64,000 nt of DNA from Tepidibacillus_B infernus (GTDB lineage: Bacteria > Bacillota > Bacilli > Tepidibacillales > Tepidibacillaceae), in NCBI RefSeq assembly GCF_048898065.1, contig NZ_JBLWFI010000001.1, forward strand, positions 1,116,001 to 1,180,000. Reading direction: 5' to 3'. Positions 33,616 through 42,002 of this stretch are shown piece after piece. Numbering within the stretch: position 1 is the stretch's first letter; every line of letters starts with the position of its first letter. The translations under genes were made by a program, and so were the position numbers. The notes under the pieces are model-generated. The model worked only from the letters and a program-made list of their open reading frames with translations, was not told where the DNA came from and did not search any database.

Positions 33616-36571
33616 TTTGATCCCCTCCATTCGTTAACATTTCAGGAATTGGGATATAATCTGAACGCTTCCATTTTTCCTCTACATTTACCCCAATTTG
33701 AGGAACACGATGACCAAAACGGTGATTCACGCGTGGTAATGGTGGTTCTCCATCTTTTTCTAAGATTTCCATCTTTACATCCATCTCCTTGTAAGCAGGA
33801 GTATGGGTAACCTTATCATGATAACTACTTGTTAAATGGTTCACCGAGGAATTATCTTTTGTTGAGTTCATCGTTAAGTAGAGTTCTTTTCCTTTGACTC
33901 GTTCAGTGATGTGTGTTCTCACTTCCACTTTTCCATATGGGGAAGTTAGACGAACCAAGGTACCATCCTTAAGCCCACGTTCCTTCGCTAGTTCTGGGGA
34001 AACTTCAAGCCATGGTTCCGGTACTTTGTGCGTAATTCCCTCTGATTTATAGGTCATATTTCCTTCGTGAAAATGTTCAAGTAAACGACCGTTATTCAGA
34101 TGTAAATCAAATCCTTTACCTGGTTTAAAAGGTGGTGTCCAATCAACCGGGAAGAATCTTGCTTTCCCATCCTTAAATGGAAAACGTTCCTCAAATAGTC
34201 GTAATGAACTTGTTCCATCTGGTTTAACTGGCCAGAGTTGGCTATTCCACCCCTCTAATCGATCGTAAGAAACTCCTGCAAATAATGAGGCTAAACTAGC
34301 CGCTTCCGCCATAATCTCAGAAGGATGATCATAACGCCAATTGGCACCCATCTTATTAGCCAACTCTTGGAAGATCAACCAGTCAGGTTTGCTATCTCCT
34401 AATGGATCAAATACTTGATAAAAGCGTTGAATCCGACGCTCGGTATTTGTGAAGGTTCCTTCTTTTTCTAAACTTGGGGAGGCTGGAAGTACCACGTCCG
34501 CAAATTGAGCTGTTTTTGAGAAAAAGATATCTTGTACGACAAAGAATTCTAGCTTCTCAAAGTTTCCTTGAACATAATTCACATTGGAATCAACAAGTCC
34601 CATTTCTTCTCCAAACAGGTACATCGCTTTAATTTCGCCCTTTTCTATCCCTTCAACCATTTGATGGTTATCATAACCTGGTTTTTTAGGAAGCTTAACT
34701 CCCCATGCTTGTTCATAGCGAGCTCGAACCTGTTCATTTTCTACAGGCTCATATCCAGGAAGAAAAGTAGGCATTGTACCAAAATCAGAAGCTCCTTGGA
34801 CGTTATTATGTCCTCTTAATGGATACGCTCCTGTCCCCGGTCGGCCATAATTTCCTGTTACTAACAATAGATTGGAAATGGCCGTACTGGTATCTGAAGC
34901 TCCCATGTGTTGAGTAACTCCCATCGCCCATAATATGCACATGCTTTTCACTTCATGAATCATGTTAGCAAGCTTAAGGATTTCTTCTTTTGAGATTCCT
35001 GTGATTTCTTCAGCATATTCAAGAGTAAATTTCTTTAAGGATGCTTTATATTCTTCATATCCATTCACACGGTTGTTGATGAAATCCTTATCTTCCCAGC
35101 CCTGGTCAATCAAATATTTTGTGATCGCTGAAAGTAACACTAAATCTGTGGCAGGATTTGGATGAAGATGAATGTCTGCTCTTTGAGCCATTTCATTTTT
35201 CCGTAAGTCAATCACTGCTAACTTTTGGCCATGAAGTTTGTGTGCTCGCTTGATTCGTGTAGCTAAAACAGGGTGAGATTCTGCGGGATTAGCACCGATA
35301 ATTAAGATCATGTCACTCTCAGCAATATCATGGATCGTTCCAGAATCGCCGCCATATCCCACCGTACGGAATAAACCAGTAGTTGCAGGTGTCTGACAAT
35401 ATCTTGAACAATTATCTACATTGTTTGTACCGATTATAGATCGAGCGAATTTCTGGAAAAGATAATTCTCTTCATTACTACATTTTGATGAGGAGATAAA
35501 CGCCAAAGAATCTGCTCCACTTTTTTCTTTGATCTCTCTAAATGTTGTTGCAACTAGGGTTAAAGCTTCATCCCATGTGGCTTCTCTAAAATGATCTCCC
35601 TCTCGGATCAATGGTTTTGTTAGTCTTTCTTCACTGTTGACAAAATCCCAGCCAAATTTTCCTTTAACACAAGTAGAAATCCCGTTAACAGGACCATCTA
35701 CATGCGGTTCTACTTTGAGAATTTTGCGTCCTTTTGTCCAGATTTCAAAACTACAGCCAACCCCACAATATGTACATACGGTTTTTGTCCGTTTGATCCT
35801 AGTTTCACGCATAGCTGATTCCATTTCAGAAATCGCAAAAATCTCTTGATAGCCTGGTTCAACTTCTTTTGTAATATCTATCATTGGTTCTAATATATCT
35901 TTGTGAATTCCAGTAAGGTATCCTGCTTCACCTAGCATGGATTTTTCCATTAGCGCATTACATGGACAAACCGTGACACAATGTCCACAAGAAACACAAG
36001 AAGATTGGTCAATCGGAACATCCTCATCCCAAATGACTCTTGGGATCTTCCGGCTCCAATCGATAGTCAATGTTTCATTCACTTGAAGATCTTGGCAAGC
36101 CTCTACACACCTACCACAAAGAATACATTGATCTGGTTCGTAGCGATAAAAGGGATGAGAGTTATCTGGTGGGTATGGCTTTGGACGAAATTCATATTTT
36201 TGATGTTCAATCTCTAAATATTCAGCAGTATTATGTACTTCACAATTTCCGTTATTGTTATCGCATACAGTACAATAAAGTTCATGATTTTTTAAAATTC
36301 TAGACATGGCCTCTAGTTGAGACGCCTTTACAAGTTCTGAATGGGTATCTACTTTCATCCCTAATTTTGCTGGTGTTTTACAAGAACGAACGAGTTCCCC
36401 ATCTACATTAACTAGACAGGTGTCACAAGTCCCTATCTCTCGCAAATTAGGGTGATGGCAGATACTAGGAATATAATAATCATGAGCTCTAGCTACTTCT
36501 AAAATCGTTTGACCAGGTTTCACTTCGAATTCTTGATCGTCAATCGTAATGGTAAAATTATCCTCATTCAT
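33590..36571 (-). CDS. fdhA: Formate dehydrogenase catalytic subunit, YjgC/YrhE type
   Basis: 993 residues, molybdopterin enzyme for formate oxidation. Order of cofactor sites: 2Fe-2S (C38, C49, C52, C64), His-Cys3 4Fe-4S (around H96, C100, C103, C110), two ferredoxin 4Fe-4S clusters (C149/152/155/159 and C192/195/198/202), Mo-domain 4Fe-4S (C266, C269, C273, C301), then bis-MGD domains. The Mo-ligand region reads NCSRYCQTPATTGLFRTVGY: C392 is in the usual place, but the following residue is Gln where classical formate dehydrogenases have His. No selenocysteine TGA. Head of an operon with DUF1641, HMA-like, FNT and fdhD. Confidence 0.93.
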   Translation of the reverse strand: MNEDNFTITIDDQEFEVKPGQTILEVARAHDYYIPSICHHPNLREIGTCDTCLVNVDGELVRSCKTPAKLGMKVDTHSELVKASQLEAMSRILKNHELYCTVCDNNNGNCEVHNTAEYLEIEHQKYEFRPKPYPPDNSHPFYRYEPDQCILCGRCVEACQDLQVNETLTIDWSRKIPRVIWDEDVPIDQSSCVSCGHCVTVCPCNALMEKSMLGEAGYLTGIHKDILEPMIDITKEVEPGYQEIFAISEMESAMRETRIKRTKTVCTYCGVGCSFEIWTKGRKILKVEPHVDGPVNGISTCVKGKFGWDFVNSEERLTKPLIREGDHFREATWDEALTLVATTFREIKEKSGADSLAFISSSKCSNEENYLFQKFARSIIGTNNVDNCSRYCQTPATTGLFRTVGYGGDSGTIHDIAESDMILIIGANPAESHPVLATRIKRAHKLHGQKLAVIDLRKNEMAQRADIHLHPNPATDLVLLSAITKYLIDQGWEDKDFINNRVNGYEEYKASLKKFTLEYAEEITGISKEEILKLANMIHEVKSMCILWAMGVTQHMGASDTSTAISNLLLVTGNYGRPGTGAYPLRGHNNVQGASDFGTMPTFLPGYEPVENEQVRARYEQAWGVKLPKKPGYDNHQMVEGIEKGEIKAMYLFGEEMGLVDSNVNYVQGNFEKLEFFVVQDIFFSKTAQFADVVLPASPSLEKEGTFTNTERRIQRFYQVFDPLGDSKPDWLIFQELANKMGANWRYDHPSEIMAEAASLASLFAGVSYDRLEGWNSQLWPVKPDGTSSLRLFEERFPFKDGKARFFPVDWTPPFKPGKGFDLHLNNGRLLEHFHEGNMTYKSEGITHKVPEPWLEVSPELAKERGLKDGTLVRLTSPYGKVEVRTHITERVKGKELYLTMNSTKDNSSVNHLTSSYHDKVTHTPAYKEMDVKMEILEKDGEPPLPRVNHRFGHRVPQIGVNVEEKWKRSDYIPIPEMLTNGGDQNGPSDYTY

Positions 36572-36647
36572 GATCTATCACCTTCAGGATTTTAAGCTAG
36601 GAATAGTTTTTTACAACGTGAGGAAAATTATACCTCTGTCTATTTTC

Positions 36648-36677
36648 TTTATATTCTCATCTTAAATATAAAGTCAA
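36648..36677 (-). promoter_or_regulatory. Candidate sigma-A promoter of the fdh operon
   Basis: TTGACT at 36677..36672, an 18-bp spacer and TATAAA at 36653..36648, about 77 bp upstream of the fdhA start. A second -10-like TATAAT lies further downstream without a clear -35. No Fnr-type palindrome was found in the gap. Confidence 0.6.
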
Positions 36678-36701
36678 AAAATAGATATTAATGGATACAT
36701 T

Positions 36702-36747
36702 AAAAAGTGGGAATCCCATGTTAGAAATACATGGTTCCCACTTTTTT
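36702..36747 (-). terminator. Strong bidirectional terminator between ahbD-like gene and fdhA
   Basis: AAAAAGTGGGAA pairs with TTCCCACTTTTTT, with an inner CCATGT/ACATGG stem. T runs on both strands. It ends the radical-SAM pair and lies just upstream of the fdhA promoter. Confidence 0.88.
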
Positions 36748-36788
36748 AAAAGGTAGAAAGTAAACTTTCTTTCAATATTTATTGGAAT

Positions 36789-36838
36789 CCCACAAAAGTA
36801 ATCGGAGTATGCTTCAAAGGAAGGCGTCACTTTTGTGA
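36789..36838 (-). repeat. Dispersed 50-bp palindromic repeat, family A, copy 2
   Basis: Arms CCCACAAAAGTAATCGG and GGCGTCACTTTTGTGA around GCTTCAAAG. It begins six bases after the ahbD-like stop codon. Preceded on its left by AGAAAGTAAACTTTCT, a short palindrome also found beside copy 3 and family B copies. Confidence 0.75.
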
Positions 36839-36844
36839 GCTATA

Positions 36845-37888
36845 TTAATCTCTGGCTGGTTGATAGATACAGTAAGGCTCTTCCGCCATATAATTGCCGG
36901 TTTCATAGAAGGCTCTAGCCCGACACCCTGAACAAACATTGATGTATTCACATACACTACATTTCCCTTCTAGACTCTCTTGATCACGAAGTTTCAAGAA
37001 AACAGGAGACTCATTCCAAATCTCCTTTAGCGTCTGTTTTTTTACATCTCCAGCTTCTACTGGAAGATAACCACATGGTTGAACCTTTCCTTTATGAGAA
37101 ATAAAGAACACTCCTGTCCCAGCTAAACATCCCTTTGTCATTGCTGCCATTCCATGAGTTTGAAAGGTGACTTTCTCTCCTCTTTCTTTTGCCTTTTGCC
37201 TGATAATCCGATAATAGTGAGGAGCGCAGGTCGCTTTTATTTCTAACGGAGCTTCACGAGACTGTTCAGAAAACCAAGCTAAAACCTCCTCGTATTGTTC
37301 TGAAGGAAGCATTTGGTTCTCAGCAATTTGAATACCACATCCTACAGGCACAAGCATAAACAGATGAAGAGCTACTGCTTTTTTATCTACTGCTAACTGA
37401 AGTAATTCTTCGATTTGATCTACATTATGCTTGCTAATGGTTGTGTTAAATTGCACGTCTACCCCAGCATCTTGTAAAAATTTGGCTCCTTCTAACGCTT
37501 GGTCAAAGGCACCAGGAATTCCACGAAATCCATCATGAGTTTCTTTATTTGCTCCATCGATACTAATCGAAACCCGTTTAATTCCTATTTCTTTTATTTT
37601 GCGGGCATGATATTGGTCAATCAATGTTCCATTAGTGGCAAGAGCCACTTTTAAACCTTTTTGTAAAGCATAACTTGCAATCTCATAAAAATCAGGTCGA
37701 TAAAGCGGTTCCCCACCTGTCAAGATAAGGATCGGATCCCCTAAGGAAGCGATTTGATCAATTACCTGATAAGCTTCTTCGGTCGACAATTCTTCTTTAT
37801 TTCGATTTGGTTGAGCCGTCGCGCGACAATGAACACATTTTAGATTACACCCTTCAGTTAATTCCCAAAAAATAAGGCGTGGCTGCAT
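36845..37888 (-). CDS. ahbD: Radical SAM protein, AhbD/NirJ2-like
   Basis: 347 residues. Radical SAM cluster motif CNLKCVHC near residue 14, GGEP SAM motif (LILTGGEPLYRPDF), and a C-terminal SPASM-type region with cysteines in TKGCLAGTG, VQPCGYLP and GKCSVCEYINVCSGCRARA. AhbD converts Fe-coproporphyrin III to haem b in the siroheme-dependent pathway; the NirJ2 label is used for close relatives. Thirteen bases behind an AhbC/NirJ1-like gene, the arrangement expected for that pathway. Other SPASM maturases share these motifs, so the assignment rests mainly on the tandem pair. Confidence 0.68.
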   Translation of the reverse strand: MQPRLIFWELTEGCNLKCVHCRATAQPNRNKEELSTEEAYQVIDQIASLGDPILILTGGEPLYRPDFYEIASYALQKGLKVALATNGTLIDQYHARKIKEIGIKRVSISIDGANKETHDGFRGIPGAFDQALEGAKFLQDAGVDVQFNTTISKHNVDQIEELLQLAVDKKAVALHLFMLVPVGCGIQIAENQMLPSEQYEEVLAWFSEQSREAPLEIKATCAPHYYRIIRQKAKERGEKVTFQTHGMAAMTKGCLAGTGVFFISHKGKVQPCGYLPVEAGDVKKQTLKEIWNESPVFLKLRDQESLEGKCSVCEYINVCSGCRARAFYETGNYMAEEPYCIYQPARD

Positions 37889-37901
37889 CTATTTCTCCCC
37901 C

Positions 37902-39077
37902 TTATACGATCCCGATCTCTTCGTCTGTTAGATAACAAGCAGGATCTGATGCCCAAAAGTTTCCAGTTGCAGCTTCTGCCCTTGAACGGAAATTACCGTT
38001 ACAAATCTGAAGCCATTGGCAGGAAGCACATCTTCCTTCAAGTAAGGGTTTACGATTTTTTAAACCATTTAAAATAGGATGTTCTGCTTTGGACCAAATA
38101 TCACCAAAATGTTGTTCTCTAATATTTCCAAAGGTATGATTTTGGGTAAATTGATCTGCATGTACATTACCACGATGATCTATATTTGCAATGGCGATTC
38201 CTGAACGATTGCCACCATTTCGTTGTAACATTTCTAGGATAAAAGCAGCTTGTTCTGGGTTTTTTTCTTTCATTTTGAGATAAAGGTAAGGACCGTCAGC
38301 GTGATTATCAACCGTCAAGATTTCTTTTTCAAGACCTCTATGATGGAAATCTAACGTTCTTTCTATAATAATATTTAATGCATCCCTCGTTTCTTCATGG
38401 GTTAAATCTTCCTTCATCATCTCACTACCTCTACCTGAATAACCTAGATGATAGAAACAAGCTCTATTAATGTTCTCCTTTTCCATAAAATCAAAAATAT
38501 CATTTAGTTGAAGATAATTATGTTTATTGATCGTAAATCGTAATCCAACCCTTTGTCCAACCTCTATTAAATGGCGAACCCCATTTAAAGCTTTTTCAAA
38601 AGCACCTTTTGATCTTCGAAATTCATCATGTTTTTCATTGATTCCATCAAAGGAAACGCCTACATAGCCAACGCCAATCTCTTTGATTGTATTAGCCATT
38701 TCTTGATCAATCAGTGTACCATTTGTAGAAAAAGTTACTCTTATTCCTTTGTTGATCGCATATTCGGCTAATTCTAATATATCTTCACGAATCAAAGGTT
38801 CTCCACCAGATAAAAGAAGTACCGGAACTTGAAAGTCCGCTAGCTGATCAATCATTTGTTTTGCTTCTTCTGTTGAAAGTTCATTTTCATACTTTATTGA
38901 TTCAGAACTAGAGTAACAATGAATACAGTGTAGATTACAAGTCCTCGTTACATTCCATACCACGACAGGCCCGTGGTTTAAATGCGTGCCATTTACTCGC
39001 CCATGTGCACCCTTACTATAGCGTAATTGATCCCCAAAATTACTTGAATTGGTTAAAAGTTTTGTAATTCCTATCAT
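37902..39077 (-). CDS. ahbC: Radical SAM protein, AhbC/NirJ1-like
   Basis: 391 residues. CNLHCIHC at about residue 47-54, VLLLSGGEPLIREDI, and C-terminal cysteines in EGRCASCQWLQICNGNFRSRAEAATG and DPACYL. AhbC removes acetate side chains from 12,18-didecarboxysiroheme to give Fe-coproporphyrin III. The N-terminus with a conserved SKGAHGRVNGTHLNHGPVVV lead, before the radical SAM core, is typical of this branch. First gene of a two-gene operon with its own promoter. ahbA/ahbB partners are not in the window. Confidence 0.7.
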   Translation of the reverse strand: MIGITKLLTNSSNFGDQLRYSKGAHGRVNGTHLNHGPVVVWNVTRTCNLHCIHCYSSSESIKYENELSTEEAKQMIDQLADFQVPVLLLSGGEPLIREDILELAEYAINKGIRVTFSTNGTLIDQEMANTIKEIGVGYVGVSFDGINEKHDEFRRSKGAFEKALNGVRHLIEVGQRVGLRFTINKHNYLQLNDIFDFMEKENINRACFYHLGYSGRGSEMMKEDLTHEETRDALNIIIERTLDFHHRGLEKEILTVDNHADGPYLYLKMKEKNPEQAAFILEMLQRNGGNRSGIAIANIDHRGNVHADQFTQNHTFGNIREQHFGDIWSKAEHPILNGLKNRKPLLEGRCASCQWLQICNGNFRSRAEAATGNFWASDPACYLTDEEIGIV

Positions 39078-39112
39078 TTCTCTCCCCCCCTAAGACGCTA
39101 TGTTACATTCTA

Positions 39113-39141
39113 ATTATACAAGAAGTATTGCCTATGTACAA
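39113..39141 (-). promoter_or_regulatory. Sigma-A promoter of the ahbC-ahbD pair
   Basis: TTGTAC at 39141..39136, 17-bp spacer, TATAAT at 39118..39113. It overlaps the last codons of the upstream membrane-protein gene. GGGGGGAGAG precedes the ahbC ATG. Confidence 0.75.
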
Positions 39142-39512
39142 AACAAACCTATAACAAAAAAAAGAATATACGCGATACTAAACAAAATAAAACTTAATTT
39201 TGAAGTGGCAATCATGATTTTTCTTAAGCTAATTTTTCGTTTTATTTTCCATTGTAGAAAACCAATACTTGTTATCAAAAACAACACCCAGAAAAACACC
39301 CACCAAAATCCTTGCTTTAATTGAAAGATAAATTTAATTTGAGCACTTACAGCCGAAAAAAGAAGAATTGTGGTCGAATGAAACGCCCAATTAAATGCAT
39401 GTTTCTTTTCTTTTCCCATAAAAACCATCAAATAATAAATAAGAAAAAAGGAAATAAACGGAACCGTCGCTATCAAAGCATAAGTTTTTATAAAAACGCC
39501 CAAAAGAAACAC
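39132..39512 (-). CDS. Small membrane protein, DUF3397-like
   Basis: 126 residues, mostly hydrophobic with four likely membrane helices (about 8-30, 42-60, 68-88, 100-124) separated by short basic loops such as KIKRKISLRK. Size, topology and place near ylbP and the mraZ cluster fit the DUF3397 family of Bacillales, whose function is unknown. I see no catalytic motif. The strand and start are supported by codon pattern; the overlapping plus-strand frame is less convincing. Confidence 0.65.
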   Translation of the reverse strand: MFLLGVFIKTYALIATVPFISFFLIYYLMVFMGKEKKHAFNWAFHSTTILLFSAVSAQIKFIFQLKQGFWWVFFWVLFLITSIGFLQWKIKRKISLRKIMIATSKLSFILFSIAYILFFVIGLFCT

Positions 39513-39776
39513 TCCTTATTACAAAATCGCATTCTTTCCCAAGGTTATTCTTCGGAAAAAACATGATCAATTCCTGCTTTGTAAGTGAATTTCTTTTCCG
39601 AATATTTAGGATTTATTTTAATTTACTTTTAATTTAGATTTTTGTAAAATTTTTAATAAAAATATACCATTCTTACGACTTTTATAGTACAATATAAGAA
39701 AATAAAGAATATTTTAACAATAATATCCCCTTTTTCAAAACAATGGTTTTTATTTAAATTTAGGGAGGCGGATGAA

Positions 39777-40250
39777 ATGGCTTTATCAAAAGTATTACAG
39801 TTAAAAGTAAACTATAAGACGATGGATGACTTTAAAAAATTTAGAGAATATGGTTTGGCTGAATTAGCCATGCTAGAAGATCTTGAGGCCAATTTAATTG
39901 AAGATGAAATGAATTCTCCATTTTTCGGGATTTATGATGATGATATGTTGGTTGGAAGAATGAGCTTATATCGTGTTGATCGTAAATATGACCAATTCTT
40001 TAGTCCTCCACAGGACTATTATGAACTGTTTAAATTAGAAGTGTTACCTGAATACCGCAATCAAAAAATAGGAACAGCACTCGTCAAATATGCAAAAAGT
40101 CTAGGACACCCTATTAAAACCAATGCTAGAAATCGTTCAGATGATTTTTGGCTTAAGATGGAATTTGTACCAGTTAAATATGACATGATTCGCGATAGGG
40201 GTGAAAACCCTTACATTTGGCATCCTGATGGTGTCGGCGTTCAGTGGTAG
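39777..40250 (+). CDS. ylbP: GNAT N-acetyltransferase YlbP
   Basis: 157 residues. GNAT fold: FFGIYDDDMLVGRMSLYRVD, then LEVLPEYRNQKIGTALVKYAKSLG, which carries the acetyl-CoA pyrophosphate loop Q/RxxGxG/A (RNQKIGTA), and NARNRSDDFWLKMEFVPV. B. subtilis YlbP is the clear relative and also neighbours gerR (ylbO). Substrate unknown. GGGAGG precedes the ATG. Convergent with gerR, sharing a bidirectional terminator. The 264 bp upstream are AT-rich with no other gene seen. Confidence 0.9.
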   Translation: MALSKVLQLKVNYKTMDDFKKFREYGLAELAMLEDLEANLIEDEMNSPFFGIYDDDMLVGRMSLYRVDRKYDQFFSPPQDYYELFKLEVLPEYRNQKIGTALVKYAKSLGHPIKTNARNRSDDFWLKMEFVPVKYDMIRDRGENPYIWHPDGVGVQW

Positions 40251-40289
40251 ATACTATTCATGTAAATAAGCAAATTTAAAGATAAAAAG

Positions 40290-40318
40290 AATGACTGTTG
40301 AGAAACTCAACAGTCATT
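40290..40318. terminator. Bidirectional terminator between ylbP and gerR
   Basis: AATGACTGTTGAG (40290-40302) pairs perfectly with CTCAACAGTCATT (40306-40318), three-base loop; T-rich on the plus side (TTCTATTTG) and on the minus side (CTTTTTATC). It ends two bases before the gerR stop. Confidence 0.85.
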
Positions 40319-40319
40319 T

Positions 40320-40943
40320 CTATTTGTCTATTCGTTCTAAGTTGCCATTAAGGTCCATCTTAAAAACAGGTTTTGTTTCATGCTCTTGGTCAGATAAGAA
40401 GGCCATTTTTCTAGCCCGATCCATAATTTGAATAAGGGCTTTATAATCTTCATTTACCACCTGGATGTCCTTTAGTTGGCTTCTCATTTCTTCATTTTCT
40501 TTTCGTAACTTCACCAATTCTTTTTCTTTTTCTTCTAATTCTTTTTCCAAGTTCTTATATAGTTTGCCTCTGTCTTGGGATAATGTCTTCTGCTTTTTTA
40601 AGAATCGTATGATGCTGTCATAGGTAAGATTTTCTTCAGTTACCTCTTTCATTTCTTCTGGCGCAGATAATTCTTCACTAAACTCACTATCAAAATTCTT
40701 TTCAACCTTTTGATAGTTTCTTTTTTGTCTTTGGGATTTTGCGATTTGAATAGCTGCTTCATATTTTTTACGAATTAAGCTATTCCATCTAAATCCACAA
40801 GCTGCAGAAGTTCTATTAAGCTTTTGCCCTACTTCTTCAAAAGCTTTCAATTGAGTGCTACCTTCACGAATGTGCCTCAATATAACCTCTGCTAATAGTA
40901 AATCATCATCTTCAGTCCAAGCATCTTGTCTAGTTGCGACCAT
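40320..40943 (-). CDS. gerR: RsfA/GerR-family sporulation transcription factor
   Basis: 207 residues. SANT/Myb-like DNA-binding domain at about 7-60 (DAWTEDDDLLLAEVILRHI, then CGFRWNSLIRKKYEAAI) followed by a low-complexity stretch and a long coiled coil (about 125-180). In B. subtilis GerR (YlbO) is made under sigma-E in the mother cell and represses part of that regulon, and RsfA is a forespore paralogue. The ylbP neighbour favours GerR. ATG with GGGGGG upstream. Confidence 0.85.
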   Translation of the reverse strand: MVATRQDAWTEDDDLLLAEVILRHIREGSTQLKAFEEVGQKLNRTSAACGFRWNSLIRKKYEAAIQIAKSQRQKRNYQKVEKNFDSEFSEELSAPEEMKEVTEENLTYDSIIRFLKKQKTLSQDRGKLYKNLEKELEEKEKELVKLRKENEEMRSQLKDIQVVNEDYKALIQIMDRARKMAFLSDQEHETKPVFKMDLNGNLERIDK

Positions 40944-41075
40944 ATAGATCCCCCCGTAAATCGTAAGTATTATATTTTTATGAATTTAATAGTTTTTATA
41001 GAATAAAAAACTATTACTTTTTATATCCAATCTTTTAATTTTTTAAACAGGAGGATACATAAATAAATTAGAAAA

Positions 41076-41256
41076 GGTTTGTATATTCCATCGCGCTCCG
41101 TCATCCATGCCCTTCTATAAATAAAGATTAAGGAGAGAAGGGCACTTCTGAGGCACACAAAGTGTACAAGTCGTGCTACACAGCTAAAGCTGCTAGTCAC
41201 GCTATGTCGCAGCTTATGGAATATACAAACCCCTAAAATGATAAGTGGAAGAAACT
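41076..41256. repeat. Structured repeat family B, long copy
   Basis: Perfect 15-bp terminal inverted repeats GGTTTGTATATTCCA (41076-41090) and TGGAATATACAAACC (41217-41231). The interior holds several small hairpins: GCCCTTCT/AGAAGGGC, CACA/TGTG type, and CAGCTAAAGCTG. The right flank AATGATAAGTGGAAGAAA extends to about 41256. It occupies the middle of the 387-bp gap between gerR and the Spx-like gene; the rest of that gap holds only an AT-rich palindrome (40988-41015) and the terminator below. Confidence 0.8.
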
Positions 41257-41275
41257 TATACTTTCTTTACATTTG

Positions 41276-41300
41276 AAAAAACCACGAAATTTCGTGGTTT
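41276..41300 (-). terminator. Terminator of the Spx/MgsR-like gene
   Basis: AAACCACGAAATTTCGTGGTTT is a near-perfect palindrome cut here as arms AAACCACGAA and TTCGTGGTTT, followed on the minus strand by TTTTC. It lies 30 bp after the stop codon. Confidence 0.8.
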
Positions 41301-41330
41301 AGGTAAACTGATATGGTATATATTAATAGT

Positions 41331-41690
41331 TTATGAAGCAAAATGCTGTTCAAGAGCTGGTTTATCATAGCCGATTACAATATTTTCACCATCTGTTAAA
41401 ATAGGCCTTTTTAACAAGCGTGGTTCTTTGGATAAAAGATCTAATAATTGACTTAATTTTAATTCCTCAATATCCACATCCAAATTTTTGAACATTTGGC
41501 TACGTGTAGATAGAATTTCCTCTAATCCATTATTTGTTTTCTTTACAATTTCTAAAAGCTCATCAACAGTTGGTGGATTTTTGAAAAGGTGACGCTCTTC
41601 ATAACTAACTCCTTTTTCAGATAACCAAGCCTTTGTTTTTCTGCAAGATGTACAACTAGGGTATGTGAAAAACACTAATTTATTTTGCAT
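41331..41690 (-). CDS. Spx/MgsR-family redox regulator (ArsC-like fold)
   Basis: 119 residues with the thioredoxin-like ArsC/Spx fold. The redox pair is C13-T-S-C16 in YPSCTSCRKTKAWLSEKG; LSTRSQMFKNL and LLKRPILTDGENIVIGYD are family segments that contact RNA polymerase alpha in Spx. Sequence details look closer to MgsR (YqgZ) than to Spx itself, but I cannot align them here. Expected role: transcription control under thiol or general stress. About 120-nt leader from a promoter that shares an exact 20-bp element with a downstream small-RNA candidate. Confidence 0.85.
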   Translation of the reverse strand: MQNKLVFFTYPSCTSCRKTKAWLSEKGVSYEERHLFKNPPTVDELLEIVKKTNNGLEEILSTRSQMFKNLDVDIEELKLSQLLDLLSKEPRLLKRPILTDGENIVIGYDKPALEQHFAS

Positions 41691-41827
41691 GCTCCATCTC
41701 TCCTTTTTGTAATTTTTTTACATATTGTTGAACACAATGTGTAAAATGTTTTTTAATAAATAATAAACGTATGTATCTAAAAAAAGTTTCCAACACTTTA
41801 AATTTGACATTTTCTTTTTGCATCTTA

Positions 41828-41862
41828 ATTATATTATTTAATTAAACACTATGTCAATAGTA
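41828..41862 (-). promoter_or_regulatory. Promoter of the Spx/MgsR-like gene with palindromic element
   Basis: TTGACA at 41857..41852, 18-bp spacer, TATAAT at 41833..41828. The -35 lies inside ACTATTGACATAGT, an inverted repeat (ACTAT, 4 bp, ATAGT). The 20 bp at 41843-41862 (TAAACACTATGTCAATAGTA on plus) recur exactly at 44188-44207 in opposite orientation. The 312-bp gap around it is otherwise AT-rich; TTTACAGTAAA near 41911 is a further short palindrome. Confidence 0.75.
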
Positions 41863-42002
41863 ATTAATTATTTTTTAACAAAATTTTCTACTCTAAAAGG
41901 ATAATCTTTACAGTAAATATGTCTATTTCAAGGAATTTATTTACTATAAAACGTTAATATAATATAATTATTATGATTAAGTGAGAAAGGGGCTTTAAAG
42001 GC

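Noticed and set aside
33590..36571. Selenocysteine at the formate dehydrogenase active site
   Set aside because: The codon at residue 392 is a normal Cys codon and no in-frame TGA occurs.
36845..39077. Radical SAM pair as a RiPP maturation cassette
   Set aside because: No short precursor-like frame, peptidase or exporter next to the pair; AhbC/AhbD reading fits both size and order better.
39100..39566. Plus-strand frames over the DUF3397-like gene
   Set aside because: The minus frame gives a coherent four-helix membrane protein; the plus frames are Lys/Asn-rich and overlap each other.
41110..41220. Interior of the long family B repeat as a tRNA-like or known ncRNA gene
   Set aside because: Several small hairpins but no cloverleaf, T-loop or CCA-compatible acceptor, and no promoter of its own.
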